DNA of 64,000 nt from Lonepinella sp042468235 (GCF_042468235.1 NZ_CP170386.1:558001-622000); one strand, 5' to 3'. Shown: positions 44,141 through 52,643, counted from the stretch's first letter. A program made the numbers and translations. Notes: generated by a model not told the origin, from the sequence alone.

Positions 44141-44167
44141 AGATCCTACATACGATACTACTAAAAT
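44141..44167. repeat. Right integrase arm-site candidate
   Basis: The partner of 29612-29638, same orientation, one mismatch. Further TACGAT/TTACGA-like words follow (44176-44207), as expected for a set of arm sites between int and the core. Confidence 0.6.
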
Positions 44168-44287
44168 TCGTGATTAGATACGATTAATTACGAGCGATTA
44201 CGATAAGTTAAACAACTGAAAAGCCTTTTCTAACAAGGTTTTATTTGTGTTTTTCGATGGGTTACGGTGAGCTATGAAAGGGCTAAA

Positions 44288-44364
44288 TGGTGCGACTAGC
44301 TGGACTCGAACCAGTGACCCCCACCATGTCAAGGTGGTGCTCTAACCAACTGAGCTATAGTCGC
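44288..44364 (-). tRNA. tRNA-Val (GAC)
   Basis: On the minus strand GCGACTA at the 5' end pairs with TAGTCGC before an encoded CCA. The D-arm has GCTCAGTTGGTTAGAGC, the anticodon stem-loop ACCTTGACATGGT reads GAC, and the T-arm has GGTTCGAGTCC. It is a complete gene of 77 nt. Its 3' 17 bases of T-arm/acceptor are the attR core of the island, so the island supplies the present 3' end. Confidence 0.96.
44294..44310. other. attR core inside tRNA-Val
   Basis: GACTAGCTGGACTCGAA, the second copy of the attL core, keeping the tRNA intact. Confidence 0.9.
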
Positions 44365-44481
44365 ATTCGGAAATTGAGAGAGATAAGATTGTTCTCAAAA
44401 GTGCGGTTATAATATAAAAAGATTTTTGCAAAAACAAGTTCTTTTTTCACCGCACTATTTGATTGCTTAATATCTCTGCGA

Positions 44482-45912
44482 TTAATCCTTTAATTCACGG
44501 ATCTTTTTGATGACATTACTGGTGGAGCAGCCGTTTTCAAAATTGAGAACTTGTACATCGCCGCCGTTTGCCCACACTTCTTTTGATCCAGCGATGTCTT
44601 CAGGTTGATAATCACCGCCCTTGACCAGCAAATCAGGCAAGATTTCACTAATTAAACGTTGTGGGGTATCTTCGTCAAAAGCAACGAGCCAGTCAACTGA
44701 AGCTAATCCAGCTAACACCGCCATACGGCTAGCAAGATCGTTAATCGGTCGAGTGTCACCTTTTAAGCGTTTGACGGAATTATCCGTATTGACTGCCACA
44801 ATCAAACGATCACCAAGTTTGCGAGCGTTTTCTAGGTAAGAAACGTGTCCAGGGTGTAAAATATCAAAGCAACCATTGGTCATCACGATTTTTTCGCCCC
44901 GATTTTTGGCTAATTGTACTGCGGTTTTTAATTCGCTTTCACTCATAATGCCAAAGCCTGTGGAAGTCCGTCCGTGAATAGCGTTTTCTAATTCTACAGT
45001 AGAAACTGTAGATGTACCTAATTTTCCAACCACTATACCTGCTGCCACGTTAGCTAAATAGCAAGATTCTTCAAATGAACGTCCATCAGCAAGGGCTGTG
45101 GCAAGAACACTGATCACCGTATCACCAGCACCAGTAACATCAAACACTTCTTTGGCAACCGTTGGCAAGTGATAGACAGGTTGATTTGGACGTAATAACG
45201 TCATACCTTTTTCGGAACGGGTGACTAAAAGTGCGGTTAAATTAATATCAGAAATAAGTTTTAGCCCTTTTTCAATAATATCTTCTTCGTTCTCACATTT
45301 TCCGACCACAGCTTCAAACTCAGACATATTTGGCGTTAATAAAGTTGCACCACGATAGCGTTCAAAATCTGTTCCTTTTGGATCGATTAATACAGGAACA
45401 TTAGCTTGACGTGCGATTTGAATCATTTTTTGCACTTGAGCTAATGTGCCTTTACCATAGTCCGAAAGAATTAAAGCTCCCACATTTTTCACCGCACTTT
45501 TCAGTTTATCAAGTAATTCATCTGTTGGTGCTTGATGAAAATCTTCTTCAAAATCAAGGCGTAATAATTGCTGATGGCGAGAAAGAATACGTAGTTTAGT
45601 AATAGTTGGGTGTGTATCTAGTTTAACAAAATTACAATAGATTTTTTGTTTTTCTAATAATTGAGTTAATGCTGAACCCGTTTCATCATTACCGATTAAA
45701 CCGAGTAATTGAGTAGGTACATTCAGTGAAGCAATATTCATTGCCACATTGGCTGCACCACCAGCACGTTCTTCATTTTGTTGTACACGTACCACAGGGA
45801 CAGGTGCTTCAGGAGAAATACGATTGGTCGCACCAAACCAGTAACGGTCTAGCATCACATCACCAAGAACTAATACTTTAGCATTTGGAAATTGTGCAGA
45901 GAATTGATTCAT
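44482..45912 (-). CDS. hldE: Bifunctional heptose kinase/adenylyltransferase HldE
   Basis: A 476-residue fusion enzyme for ADP-heptose synthesis, needed for the lipopolysaccharide inner core. The N-terminal ribokinase-like domain has VLVLGDVMLDRYWFGATNRI, NEERAGGAANVAMNIASL and VFDVTGAGDTVISVLATALA. The C-terminal nucleotidyltransferase begins near residue 340 with VMTNGCFDILHPGHVSYLEN. Two uptake signals are inside. It is divergent from lpxL, another lipid A gene. Confidence 0.96.
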   Translation of the reverse strand: MNQFSAQFPNAKVLVLGDVMLDRYWFGATNRISPEAPVPVVRVQQNEERAGGAANVAMNIASLNVPTQLLGLIGNDETGSALTQLLEKQKIYCNFVKLDTHPTITKLRILSRHQQLLRLDFEEDFHQAPTDELLDKLKSAVKNVGALILSDYGKGTLAQVQKMIQIARQANVPVLIDPKGTDFERYRGATLLTPNMSEFEAVVGKCENEEDIIEKGLKLISDINLTALLVTRSEKGMTLLRPNQPVYHLPTVAKEVFDVTGAGDTVISVLATALADGRSFEESCYLANVAAGIVVGKLGTSTVSTVELENAIHGRTSTGFGIMSESELKTAVQLAKNRGEKIVMTNGCFDILHPGHVSYLENARKLGDRLIVAVNTDNSVKRLKGDTRPINDLASRMAVLAGLASVDWLVAFDEDTPQRLISEILPDLLVKGGDYQPEDIAGSKEVWANGGDVQVLNFENGCSTSNVIKKIRELKD

Positions 45913-46039
45913 AAAATATGTCCTAATCTTAGAAAATAAAAATATTTTGCTGATTTTACCACAGCAAAAAAGAGTTTGGCTTAAAATTTCTGTTAAATTC
46001 AGTTAAACTATATGGAGTTTATTTCTTCGGGGTCAAATT

Positions 46040-46975
46040 ATGTCTCAAAATCATCTTCCACAATTCCAAAAAGCATTTTTGCACCCTAAGTATTGGGGCT
46101 TTTGGTTGGGATTAGGGTTATATTGGTTAATTCTGTGTTTACCTTATCCAATTTTATTGAAAATTGGGAAAGGATTAGGTTTATTATTTAGTAAGCTGAA
46201 AGTAGGTAAACGGCGAGCAAAAATTGCTCAACGCAATTTAGAATTAGCTTTTCCAGACATGTCGGTTCAGGAACGATCAGAAATTCTGCAAGCAAATATG
46301 CAAAATGTGGGTATGGCAGTTATTGAAACAGGTATGGCATGGTTTTGGTCAGACCGCCGTATTAAAAAATGGTCTAAAGCGGAAGGTGTTGAATATCTTA
46401 AAGAATGTGCCAAAGATGGTATTATTTTGGTTGGTGTACATTTTCTTACTCTTGAATTAGGAGCCAGAATTATTGGTTTACATCACCCTGGTATTGGTGT
46501 TTATCGCCCTAATGATAATCCTATCATGAATTGGTTACAGACTTGGGGGCGAATGCGTTCAAATAAGGATTTATTGGATCGTAAAAATTTGCGTGGTATG
46601 ATTAAGGCGTTGCGTCAAGGAGAGATGATTTGGTATGCTCCAGATCATGATTATGGACGTAAAAGTGCGGTGTTTATTCCCTTTTTTGCGGTGCAAGATG
46701 CCGCAACAACAACAGGGTCTTATTATTTATTAAAATCTTCACCTAACAGTAAAGTCATTCCTTTTGCTCCATTGCGTAATAAAGATAATAGTGGTTATAC
46801 CCTGACCATTTCACCACCAGTAGATTTTACCGATTTATCTGACGAACGCGAAATTGCTATTCGTATGAATAAAATCGTGGAGCAAGAAATTTTAATGGAT
46901 ATTAAGCAGTATATGTGGTTACATCGCCGTTTTAAAACTGAACAAGATGGCGATGATGGAAAAAAATACCGTTAA
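46040..46975 (+). CDS. lpxL: Lipid A lauroyl acyltransferase LpxL (HtrB)
   Basis: A 311-residue inner-membrane enzyme that adds a secondary acyl chain to Kdo2-lipid IVA. One N-terminal helix (YWGFWLGLGLYWLILCLPYP) is followed by KRRAKIAQRNLELAFPDMS, typical of LpxL. The catalytic H-x4-E is GVHFLTLELGA at about residue 133, and GVYRPNDNPIMNWLQ and WYAPDHDYG are other conserved parts. An uptake signal is near 46661. Confidence 0.93.
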   Translation: MSQNHLPQFQKAFLHPKYWGFWLGLGLYWLILCLPYPILLKIGKGLGLLFSKLKVGKRRAKIAQRNLELAFPDMSVQERSEILQANMQNVGMAVIETGMAWFWSDRRIKKWSKAEGVEYLKECAKDGIILVGVHFLTLELGARIIGLHHPGIGVYRPNDNPIMNWLQTWGRMRSNKDLLDRKNLRGMIKALRQGEMIWYAPDHDYGRKSAVFIPFFAVQDAATTTGSYYLLKSSPNSKVIPFAPLRNKDNSGYTLTISPPVDFTDLSDEREIAIRMNKIVEQEILMDIKQYMWLHRRFKTEQDGDDGKKYR

Positions 46976-47055
46976 TCATTTATTAAAGGTGAATTTTGCC
47001 TAAAATTGTGGTAAAACTATTCAATTATTTTATAGACAAAACAAGAAAGGAAATT

Positions 47056-47883
47056 ATGTCAAATTTACAAACAATTATTGAAGCCGCTTTTGAAAAACGT
47101 GCGGATATTACACCTAAAACTGTTGATACAGCAACTCGTGAGACGATTGAAGCAGTTATTAACGGTTTAGATAACGGCACTTATCGTGTAGCGGAGAAAA
47201 TTAACGGTGAATGGGTAACTCATCAATGGTTAAAAAAAGCCGTATTGCTTTCATTTCGTATTAATGATAATCAAATTATTGATGGTGCAGAAACTAAATA
47301 TTATGACAAAGTGGCATTAAAATTTGCCGATTATACGCAAGAACGTTTTGCTCAAGAAGGTTTCCGTGTAGTGCCATCTGCCACTGTGCGTAAAGGGGCA
47401 TATATTTCGAAAAACTGCGTGTTGATGCCGTCTTATGTAAACATCGGTGCGTATGTGGGCGAAGGCACAATGGTTGATACTTGGGCAACTGTAGGATCAT
47501 GTGCTCAAATTGGTAAAAATGTTCATCTTTCTGGTGGTGTTGGTATCGGTGGTGTGTTAGAACCATTACAAGCTAACCCAACTATTATTGGTGATAACTG
47601 TTTTATTGGAGCTCGTTCTGAAGTGGTAGAAGGGGTTATTGTAGAAGATGGTTGTGTAATTTCAATGGGGGTATTCATTGGGCAATCAACTCGTATTTAT
47701 GATCGTGAAACAGGTGAAGTTCATTATGGTCGTGTACCAGCAGGTTCGGTGGTTGTGTCTGGTAGCTTGCCGTCAAAATGCGGTAAATATAGTCTTTATT
47801 GTGCAGTAATCGTGAAAAAAGTAGATGCCAAAACCTTAGGTAAAGTTGGGATCAACGAATTACTGCGTGCTATTGAAGAATAA
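47056..47883 (+). CDS. dapD: Tetrahydrodipicolinate N-succinyltransferase
   Basis: A 275-residue enzyme of the succinylase branch of lysine and diaminopimelate synthesis. The start at 47056 (MSNLQTIIEAAFEKRADITP) follows AAGGAAATT and gives the normal length; a start 20 codons upstream is unlikely. The left-handed beta-helix hexapeptide repeats (YVNIGAYVGEGTMVDTWATV, GSCAQIGKNVHLSGGVGIGG) bind succinyl-CoA. Product feeds both peptidoglycan and the lysine sensed by the riboswitch at 60449. Confidence 0.97.
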   Translation: MSNLQTIIEAAFEKRADITPKTVDTATRETIEAVINGLDNGTYRVAEKINGEWVTHQWLKKAVLLSFRINDNQIIDGAETKYYDKVALKFADYTQERFAQEGFRVVPSATVRKGAYISKNCVLMPSYVNIGAYVGEGTMVDTWATVGSCAQIGKNVHLSGGVGIGGVLEPLQANPTIIGDNCFIGARSEVVEGVIVEDGCVISMGVFIGQSTRIYDRETGEVHYGRVPAGSVVVSGSLPSKCGKYSLYCAVIVKKVDAKTLGKVGINELLRAIEE

Positions 47884-48068
47884 TTTTAGAATCAAGGGAA
47901 CTTTGGTCTAATTTTTTAGTCAGAAACTAGAGCGTTTGATTTCATTCTATGAAATTAATTATAAAGTCATTGTAAAAATTTTTGCATTTTACAATAAAAT
48001 TATTCAGAATATACAATTGTCGGTAGAACCGATATTGATTAAACATAAACTTATTTAGGGAAACTACA

Positions 48069-48554
48069 ATGAAAAAATCATTATTAGCAACATTAGTATT
48101 AGGTTCAGTATTCGCATTAGCAGCTTGCGATCAAGCATCAAAAGATAAAATGTCTGCTAAAGCAGAAGAAGCGAAAACTAGCGTTGTTGAAGCCAAAGAT
48201 GCAACCGTTGAAGCTGCCAAGGATGTTAAAGATGCAGTAGTAGAAAAAGCAACAGAAGCCAAAGATGCAACTGTTGAAGCGGCTAAAGATGTTAAAGATG
48301 CTGTGGTAGAAAAAGCAACTGAGGCTAAAGATAAAATGGTCGAAATGAAAGATTCTGCTTCAGATAAAATGGCTGAGATGAACGAATCAGCATCAGATAA
48401 AGCGGCTGAAATAAAAGAATCAGCTACAGAGATGAAGGATGCGGCATCTGATAAAATGGCTGAAATGAATGAAGCTGCAAAAGAAAAAGTTGCGGCAGGA
48501 GCTGATGCTGTTTCTGATAAAGCTGCAGAAGTAAAAGAAGAAGTAACAAAATAA
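48069..48554 (+). CDS. Repeat-rich coiled-coil lipoprotein
   Basis: A 161-residue lipoprotein: signal MKKSLLATLVLGSVFALA with lipobox LAAC-D, so Asp at +2 suggests inner-membrane retention by the E. coli rule. The rest is only Ala, Lys, Glu, Asp, Val and Met in 11- and 22-residue repeats (KDATVEAAKDVKDAVVEKAT twice), like LEA-type or apolipoprotein-type amphipathic helices. The DNA repeat unit is 66 bp. Function unknown; envelope stress or desiccation roles are only by analogy. Confidence 0.8.
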   Translation: MKKSLLATLVLGSVFALAACDQASKDKMSAKAEEAKTSVVEAKDATVEAAKDVKDAVVEKATEAKDATVEAAKDVKDAVVEKATEAKDKMVEMKDSASDKMAEMNESASDKAAEIKESATEMKDAASDKMAEMNEAAKEKVAAGADAVSDKAAEVKEEVTK

Positions 48555-48578
48555 TTCATTTATTAAGAATTTAACCAC

Positions 48579-48606
48579 AAGGAAACCCAATTGGTTTCCT
48601 TTTTTA
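48579..48606 (+). terminator. Terminator of the repeat lipoprotein gene
   Basis: AAGGAAACC and GGTTTCCTT form a 9-bp stem with a 5-base loop and T6. Confidence 0.85.
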
Positions 48607-48672
48607 TTATCAATTAACTAATTCTATGCTAGAATCAATGGTCAGTTAGCGTTTATTTATAAAGGAAACAAA

Positions 48673-49140
48673 ATGCAAATATTAGAAGGTGTATTAGCTG
48701 CACCAAATGCCAAAATTGCTGTGGTAGTCGCTCGTTTTAATCATTTTATTAATGATAGTTTAGTGGATGGTGCTATTGATGCATTGAAACGTATTGGTCA
48801 AGTAAAGGATGAAAATATTACCTTGGTTAAAGTGCCGGGTGCTTATGAATTACCTTTAGCGGTTCGCCGTTTAGCAGATAGCAAAAAATATGATGGTATA
48901 GTGGCATTAGGTACAGTTATTCGTGGTGGTACGGCACATTTTGAATACGTAGCTGGTGAAGCGAGTAGTGGTATTGGTCAAGTGTCGCTTAACGCAGATA
49001 TTCCCGTGGCATTTGGAGTATTAACCACTGAAAATATCGATCAAGCGATTGAACGTGCGGGTACTAAAGCAGGCAATAAAGGTGCAGAAGCGGCTTTAGT
49101 GGTGCTTGAGATGATCAACTTATTAAACCAAATTAACTAA
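48673..49140 (+). CDS. ribH: 6,7-dimethyl-8-ribityllumazine synthase
   Basis: A 155-residue subunit of the icosahedral enzyme that makes the substrate of RibE. Motifs are VVVARFNHFINDSLVDGAID, KVPGAYELPLAVRRLADSKK, ALGTVIRGGTAHFEYVAGEA and FGVLTTENIDQAIERAG. RBS AAAGGAAACAAA. It forms an operon-like row with nusB, thiL and pgpA, the order common in gamma-proteobacteria. No FMN riboswitch is visible in the 118-bp gap upstream. Confidence 0.97.
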   Translation: MQILEGVLAAPNAKIAVVVARFNHFINDSLVDGAIDALKRIGQVKDENITLVKVPGAYELPLAVRRLADSKKYDGIVALGTVIRGGTAHFEYVAGEASSGIGQVSLNADIPVAFGVLTTENIDQAIERAGTKAGNKGAEAALVVLEMINLLNQIN

Positions 49141-49149
49141 GGCATTATC

Positions 49150-49578
49150 ATGACTGAACAAGTTAAAAAGCCATCCGCTCGTCGTCGTGCTAGAGAATGT
49201 GCTGTGCAAGCCTTGTATTCTTGGGTGATTTCACATAATGATGCAGCTGAAGTGGAATTAGCTTTTGTGACTGAACAAGATTTAAAAGGCGTTGATGTAG
49301 CCTATTTCCGTAAATTATTCCGTCAAACAGTGGATAATTTGGACGCAATAGATAGAACATTAGCCCCCTTTTTAGACCGCACTTCGGAAGAATTAACCCC
49401 GATTGAAAAATCTATTCTGCGTTTAGCTACTTATGAATTGAAATATGAGCTTGATGTCCCTTATAAAGTCGTGATTAACGAAGCGATTGAAGTGGCAAAA
49501 ACCTTTGGGGCAGATGATAGTCATAAATATGTCAATGGGGTATTAGATAAAGTCTCACCCTCTTTAGGACGTAGATAA
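49150..49578 (+). CDS. nusB: Transcription antitermination factor NusB
   Basis: A 142-residue all-helical RNA-binding protein that, with NusE/S10, binds boxA in rRNA operons. The N-terminus has the Arg-rich ARRRARECAVQALYSWVISH and the C-terminus PYKVVINEAIEVAKTFGADD and SHKYVNGVLDKVSP, both family marks. It is 9 bases after ribH. Confidence 0.96.
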   Translation: MTEQVKKPSARRRARECAVQALYSWVISHNDAAEVELAFVTEQDLKGVDVAYFRKLFRQTVDNLDAIDRTLAPFLDRTSEELTPIEKSILRLATYELKYELDVPYKVVINEAIEVAKTFGADDSHKYVNGVLDKVSPSLGRR

Positions 49579-49588
49579 TATATAAGAA

Positions 49589-49613
49589 AGTGGGTTTTAC
49601 CCACTCTTTTTTT
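49589..49613 (+). terminator. Terminator-like hairpin between nusB and thiL
   Basis: AGTGGGT-TTT-ACCCACT followed by CTTTTTTT. It would partly separate thiL-pgpA from ribH-nusB. Confidence 0.8.
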
Positions 49614-49623
49614 AGATAAGATA

Positions 49624-50619
49624 ATGGCAAAAACAGAATTTGATCTCATAGATACTTTTTTCACTCAACAACAAGTTCAACGCACGGATGTTAATTTAAA
49701 CATTGGTGATGATTGTGCCTTAACGTCTGTTCCATCAGGAAGATTCCTAGCGACTACCACTGATACGATGGTGGAAAATTCCCATTTTTATCCGAATATT
49801 GATCCCCGAGATTTGGGCTATAAAGCTATTGCGACAAATTTAAGCGATCTCGCTGCCATGGGAGCAGAACCCGCATGGGTTTCTTTGGCATTGACCTTGC
49901 CGAAAGCAGATGAAAATTGGTTACGCGCCTTTAGTCAAGGCATGTTTGAATTACTTAATGAATATAATGTCGCCTTAATCGGTGGTGATACTACCAGTGG
50001 TACCGTACCGTCTATTACCATTACTGCTCAAGGATTTATTGAAAAAAATACCGCACTTCGACGCGATCAGGCTAAAGTCGGGGATTGGATCTATGTTTCC
50101 GGTACGTTGGGCGATGGTTTGTCGGGATTTTATTTAATCTCCGACTTGTATCAAGGTAAAAAAAGCGCGGTAAATTTGGATGAAGAATTTTTAATCCAAC
50201 GCAATTTTCGCCCAACTCCGAGAGTATCGCTTGGTATTACCCTAGCTAAATATCAATTATCACATTGCGCTTTAGATCTTTCTGATGGATTGGTGGGCGA
50301 TCTTGGTCATATTTTACAACGTAGTGGAGTAAGTGCGGCATTAAATTTGGAAGATTTACCTTGTTCACCTGCGTTAGTAAATTTATATGGGCGACAACAG
50401 GCGGAACAGTTTGCCTTGCAAGGTGGGGAAGATTATGAACTCTGTTTTACTGTTCCAAATCACAAAAAGGCATTATTAGATCAATATTTAGCCTCATTAA
50501 AAGTGCCTTATACCTGTATTGGTCGTATTGTAGAAAAAAATCCCTACCAAAATATTATTTACCAACGACAAGGAAAAGTGGTAGATTTACAGATCTCTAG
50601 TTTTGAACATTTTAAATAA
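49624..50619 (+). CDS. thiL: Thiamine-monophosphate kinase
   Basis: A 331-residue enzyme making thiamine pyrophosphate from thiamine monophosphate. Motifs are LNIGDDCALTSVPSGRFLAT, TDTMVENSHFYPNIDPRDLG, NLSDLAAMGAEPAWVSLALT and ALDLSDGLVGDLGHILQRSG, all ATP/Mg-binding parts of the AIRS/PurM fold. The start lies 11 bases past the terminator-like hairpin. Length is normal. Confidence 0.96.
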   Translation: MAKTEFDLIDTFFTQQQVQRTDVNLNIGDDCALTSVPSGRFLATTTDTMVENSHFYPNIDPRDLGYKAIATNLSDLAAMGAEPAWVSLALTLPKADENWLRAFSQGMFELLNEYNVALIGGDTTSGTVPSITITAQGFIEKNTALRRDQAKVGDWIYVSGTLGDGLSGFYLISDLYQGKKSAVNLDEEFLIQRNFRPTPRVSLGITLAKYQLSHCALDLSDGLVGDLGHILQRSGVSAALNLEDLPCSPALVNLYGRQQAEQFALQGGEDYELCFTVPNHKKALLDQYLASLKVPYTCIGRIVEKNPYQNIIYQRQGKVVDLQISSFEHFK

Positions 50620-50621
50620 TC

Positions 50622-51137
50622 ATGACCGATGTAACACAACACCCATTACAACATCTACGCTTAACTAACCCCGTGCATTTGCTTGCGGTTGGCTTAGGTT
50701 CTGGTTTAATTCATCCTGCACCCGGTACATGGGGGAGTTTGGTTGGATTATTTATTGGCATTTTATTCATGCAAATCGTGCAATTAAAAATATTTATTAT
50801 TTTCACCGCAGTTTGCTTTTTGATAGGCTGTTATTTATGCCAAAAAACCGCCAATGATATGGGTGTACATGATCATGGTTCCATTGTTTGGGATGAATTT
50901 GTTGGCATTTGGATTGTGCAAATCGGCATGGCTGGATTTCTGCTAGAACATTTGATTTTGGGCAATGTGGTGGCATTCGGATTATTTCGTCTATTTGATA
51001 TTTGGAAGCCTTTTCCAATTAGATATTTTGATAGAAAATTAGAAAATGGTTTTGGCATCATGATTGATGACGTGCTAGCATCATTGTATGCGGTATTAGT
51101 TTATTTTATTTTTTCTATTGGAGTGTCATTATGCTAA
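50622..51137 (+). CDS. pgpA: Phosphatidylglycerophosphatase A
   Basis: A 171-residue inner-membrane phosphatase making phosphatidylglycerol. IHPAPGTWGSLVGLFIG is the conserved N-terminal motif and DHGSIVWDEFVGIWIVQIGM holds the catalytic Asp/Glu; FRLFDIWKPFPIRYFDRKLE and GIMIDDVLASLYA are the last conserved parts. It is 2 bases after thiL and overlaps the exporter gene by 7. Confidence 0.95.
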   Translation: MTDVTQHPLQHLRLTNPVHLLAVGLGSGLIHPAPGTWGSLVGLFIGILFMQIVQLKIFIIFTAVCFLIGCYLCQKTANDMGVHDHGSIVWDEFVGIWIVQIGMAGFLLEHLILGNVVAFGLFRLFDIWKPFPIRYFDRKLENGFGIMIDDVLASLYAVLVYFIFSIGVSLC

Positions 51138-51766
51138 ATTTAATCATTATTCACTTTTTCGGTTTATTAAGTCCCGGTCCAGATTTTTTCTACGTAAGTC
51201 GAATGGCTGCCAGCAATTCAAGACGGAATACGGTTTGTGGTATTTTAGGTATTACTATTGGAGTAGCAATATGGGCAGCAGCAGCCATATTAGGATTGGC
51301 TATATTATTTAAAACAATGCCTATTTTGCATGGTGTCATAATGCTATTGGGGGGCAGTTATTTATGTTATCTTGGGTTAAAGATGGCAAAAAATCGTAAA
51401 AATACAGTTTTTACTGAATTGACAGAAGAGTACTTAAACCAAGACACAACGATTAAAGTCGAAATAATGAAAGGGTTATTGGTCAATTTGTCAAATGCTA
51501 AAGTCGTGATTTATTTTGCCAGTGTCATGTCATTGGTGTTGATCAATATGCGAGAAACTTGGCAAATGGCAGTGGCATTTTTCATTATTATTATTGAAAA
51601 TTTTCTTTATTTCTATGCTGTATCTTTACTCTTTTCTCGCCCTTTTGCTAAACGTTTTTATAGTCAATATAGTCGTTACATTGATAATGTTGCAGGCGTG
51701 ATTTTTTTAGCGTTTGGTAGTTATTTGGTATATAGCGGATTACAAGAGATAGTTATTCAATTCTAA
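51131..51766 (+). CDS. LysE-family amino-acid exporter
   Basis: A 211-residue membrane protein with about six helices. IHFFGLLSPGPDFFYVSRMA is the N-terminal signature of the LysE/RhtB family (S-P-G-P-x-F), and GGSYLCYLGLKMAKNRK and GLLVNLSNAKVVIYFASVMS the other conserved segments. RhtC/threonine exporters are the nearest group; substrate not assignable. Confidence 0.9.
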   Translation: MLNLIIIHFFGLLSPGPDFFYVSRMAASNSRRNTVCGILGITIGVAIWAAAAILGLAILFKTMPILHGVIMLLGGSYLCYLGLKMAKNRKNTVFTELTEEYLNQDTTIKVEIMKGLLVNLSNAKVVIYFASVMSLVLINMRETWQMAVAFFIIIIENFLYFYAVSLLFSRPFAKRFYSQYSRYIDNVAGVIFLAFGSYLVYSGLQEIVIQF

Positions 51767-51905
51767 TAAAACTATTTTATATTCTAATTTTTGTTTGTTA
51801 TATCTAATATGAAAAATTTTCCCCACGCAAACCTTTGCGCTTTTGTGTTATTTCTTATTCCTTGCTAGACTAGCGCCCTATAATAATAAGAGGGGAAAAT
51901 ACGTG

Positions 51906-52124
51906 ATGAATTACATTGAAATATTAGGTTATGTAGCCATGATTTTGGTGTCGGGATCTTTTTTATTAAAAGATATTATTAAGTTGCGTTTGGTCAATTT
52001 AATCGGGGCAATATGTTTTATTATTTATGGTTTGCTGATTAGTTCATTCCCAGTGACAGGATTGAATATTTTTGTAGCTTGTGTGAATGGCTATTATATT
52101 TATCAAAACATCAAAACAAAATAA
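51906..52124 (+). CDS. Small three-helix membrane protein
   Basis: A 72-residue protein starting at ATG 51906 (MNYIEILGYVAMILVSGSFL) after GAGGGGAAA. Three hydrophobic segments with short loops and an ending YYIYQNIKTK. It looks like the half-transporter (PQ-loop/SemiSWEET-size) or YgjV-like membrane proteins of Pasteurellaceae, but I cannot assign it. The upstream 139 bp has only a weak hairpin GCAAA-cc-TTTGC. Confidence 0.6.
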   Translation: MNYIEILGYVAMILVSGSFLLKDIIKLRLVNLIGAICFIIYGLLISSFPVTGLNIFVACVNGYYIYQNIKTK

Positions 52125-52141
52125 TCATTCAATATCGACTC

Positions 52142-52166
52142 AAGGCGAATTTGATATTTGCCTTTA
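52142..52166. terminator. Convergent terminator
   Basis: AAGGCGAA and TTTGCCTT form an 8-bp stem with one G-T pair between the small membrane gene and matP, with T-rich flank on the right and A-rich flank poor on the left. Confidence 0.55.
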
Positions 52167-52169
52167 CCT

Positions 52170-52616
52170 TTATTTAAGTAAATCTTTCAAACTAGCTTTC
52201 ATCACTGACATTTTGTTTTCATACTGAGCTTTGCTTTCTCGCTCATCAATCATATAGGTAATAGTTTGTGATAAGGTCATACCTAGTTTGCGAGAATATT
52301 TTGATAAACGTTGCCATACCGCATATTCCAAATCAATGGATTTCTTTTTAGTATGTTGTTTTTCAGCGTTGAAAAAGCGTTTACGTCTGGCTCGAATGGC
52401 TTGATCGAGTTTAATTACCAATGCCTCGGATAAATGATCAGCTATCCAAGCGGTGATTTGCTCAGGTTGGTTTTTGCAAGCAAGAAGGGCTTTGACCTTA
52501 TCTTCCGCTAAACTTTTTTCCTGATAACGGGTAATATTTTCCCCTTCACGGTGTTTTTTAGTGAGATAAAGCCATTTCCAGTGTGTTTCTTGATTTTCAA
52601 GTTTTTGATATTTCAT
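52170..52616 (-). CDS. matP: Macrodomain Ter protein MatP
   Basis: A 148-residue DNA-binding protein that organises the chromosome terminus through matS sites. The N-terminal four-helix part has NQETHWKWLYLTKKHREGEN, and the C-terminal ribbon-helix-helix LEYAVWQRLSKYSRKLGMTL with SQTITYMIDE. The genes matP and the Lon-like protease are divergent, as in E. coli, followed by fabA. Its presence suggests the region is not necessarily near the terminus, since matP location is not tied to Ter. Confidence 0.94.
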   Translation of the reverse strand: MKYQKLENQETHWKWLYLTKKHREGENITRYQEKSLAEDKVKALLACKNQPEQITAWIADHLSEALVIKLDQAIRARRKRFFNAEKQHTKKKSIDLEYAVWQRLSKYSRKLGMTLSQTITYMIDERESKAQYENKMSVMKASLKDLLK

Positions 52617-52643
52617 TGTTTTATCATTACTTTTTTATCATTG

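Larger units (their letters stand above)
29543..44310. mobile_element. Integrated phage satellite, capsid-forming PICI type
   Basis: A 14.8 kb element bounded by the 17-bp direct repeat GACTAGCTGGACTCGAA, one copy of which is the 3' part of tRNA-Val. Seen inside: a full head and packaging module (major capsid protein, protease, portal, two connectors, HNH, TerS, TerL, gp10-like), an AlpA regulator, an Ash-like protein, small unknown genes, a P4-type replication protein with iterons, and a P4-type integrase. Absent: tail, baseplate, tape measure, holin, lysin, CI/Cro repressors. This is the known composition of cf-PICIs, which package their DNA in their own capsids and use helper-phage tails. 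A decayed prophage that lost one end is the alternative, but the AlpA/P4-replication part is that of satellites. All genes except the integrase are on the plus strand. Confidence 0.85.

Noticed and set aside
29543..44310. A complete active prophage
   Set aside because: No tail, tape-measure, lysis or CI/Cro genes are present, and the replication and AlpA parts are of the satellite type.
48131..48559. Open frame on the minus strand over the repeat lipoprotein
   Set aside because: It is the reverse complement of a low-complexity Ala/Lys/Glu gene; Ser/Ala repeats without any start context.
48555..48672. FMN riboswitch before ribH
   Set aside because: None of the conserved RFN parts is present; the gap holds only the lipoprotein terminator and a ribosome site.
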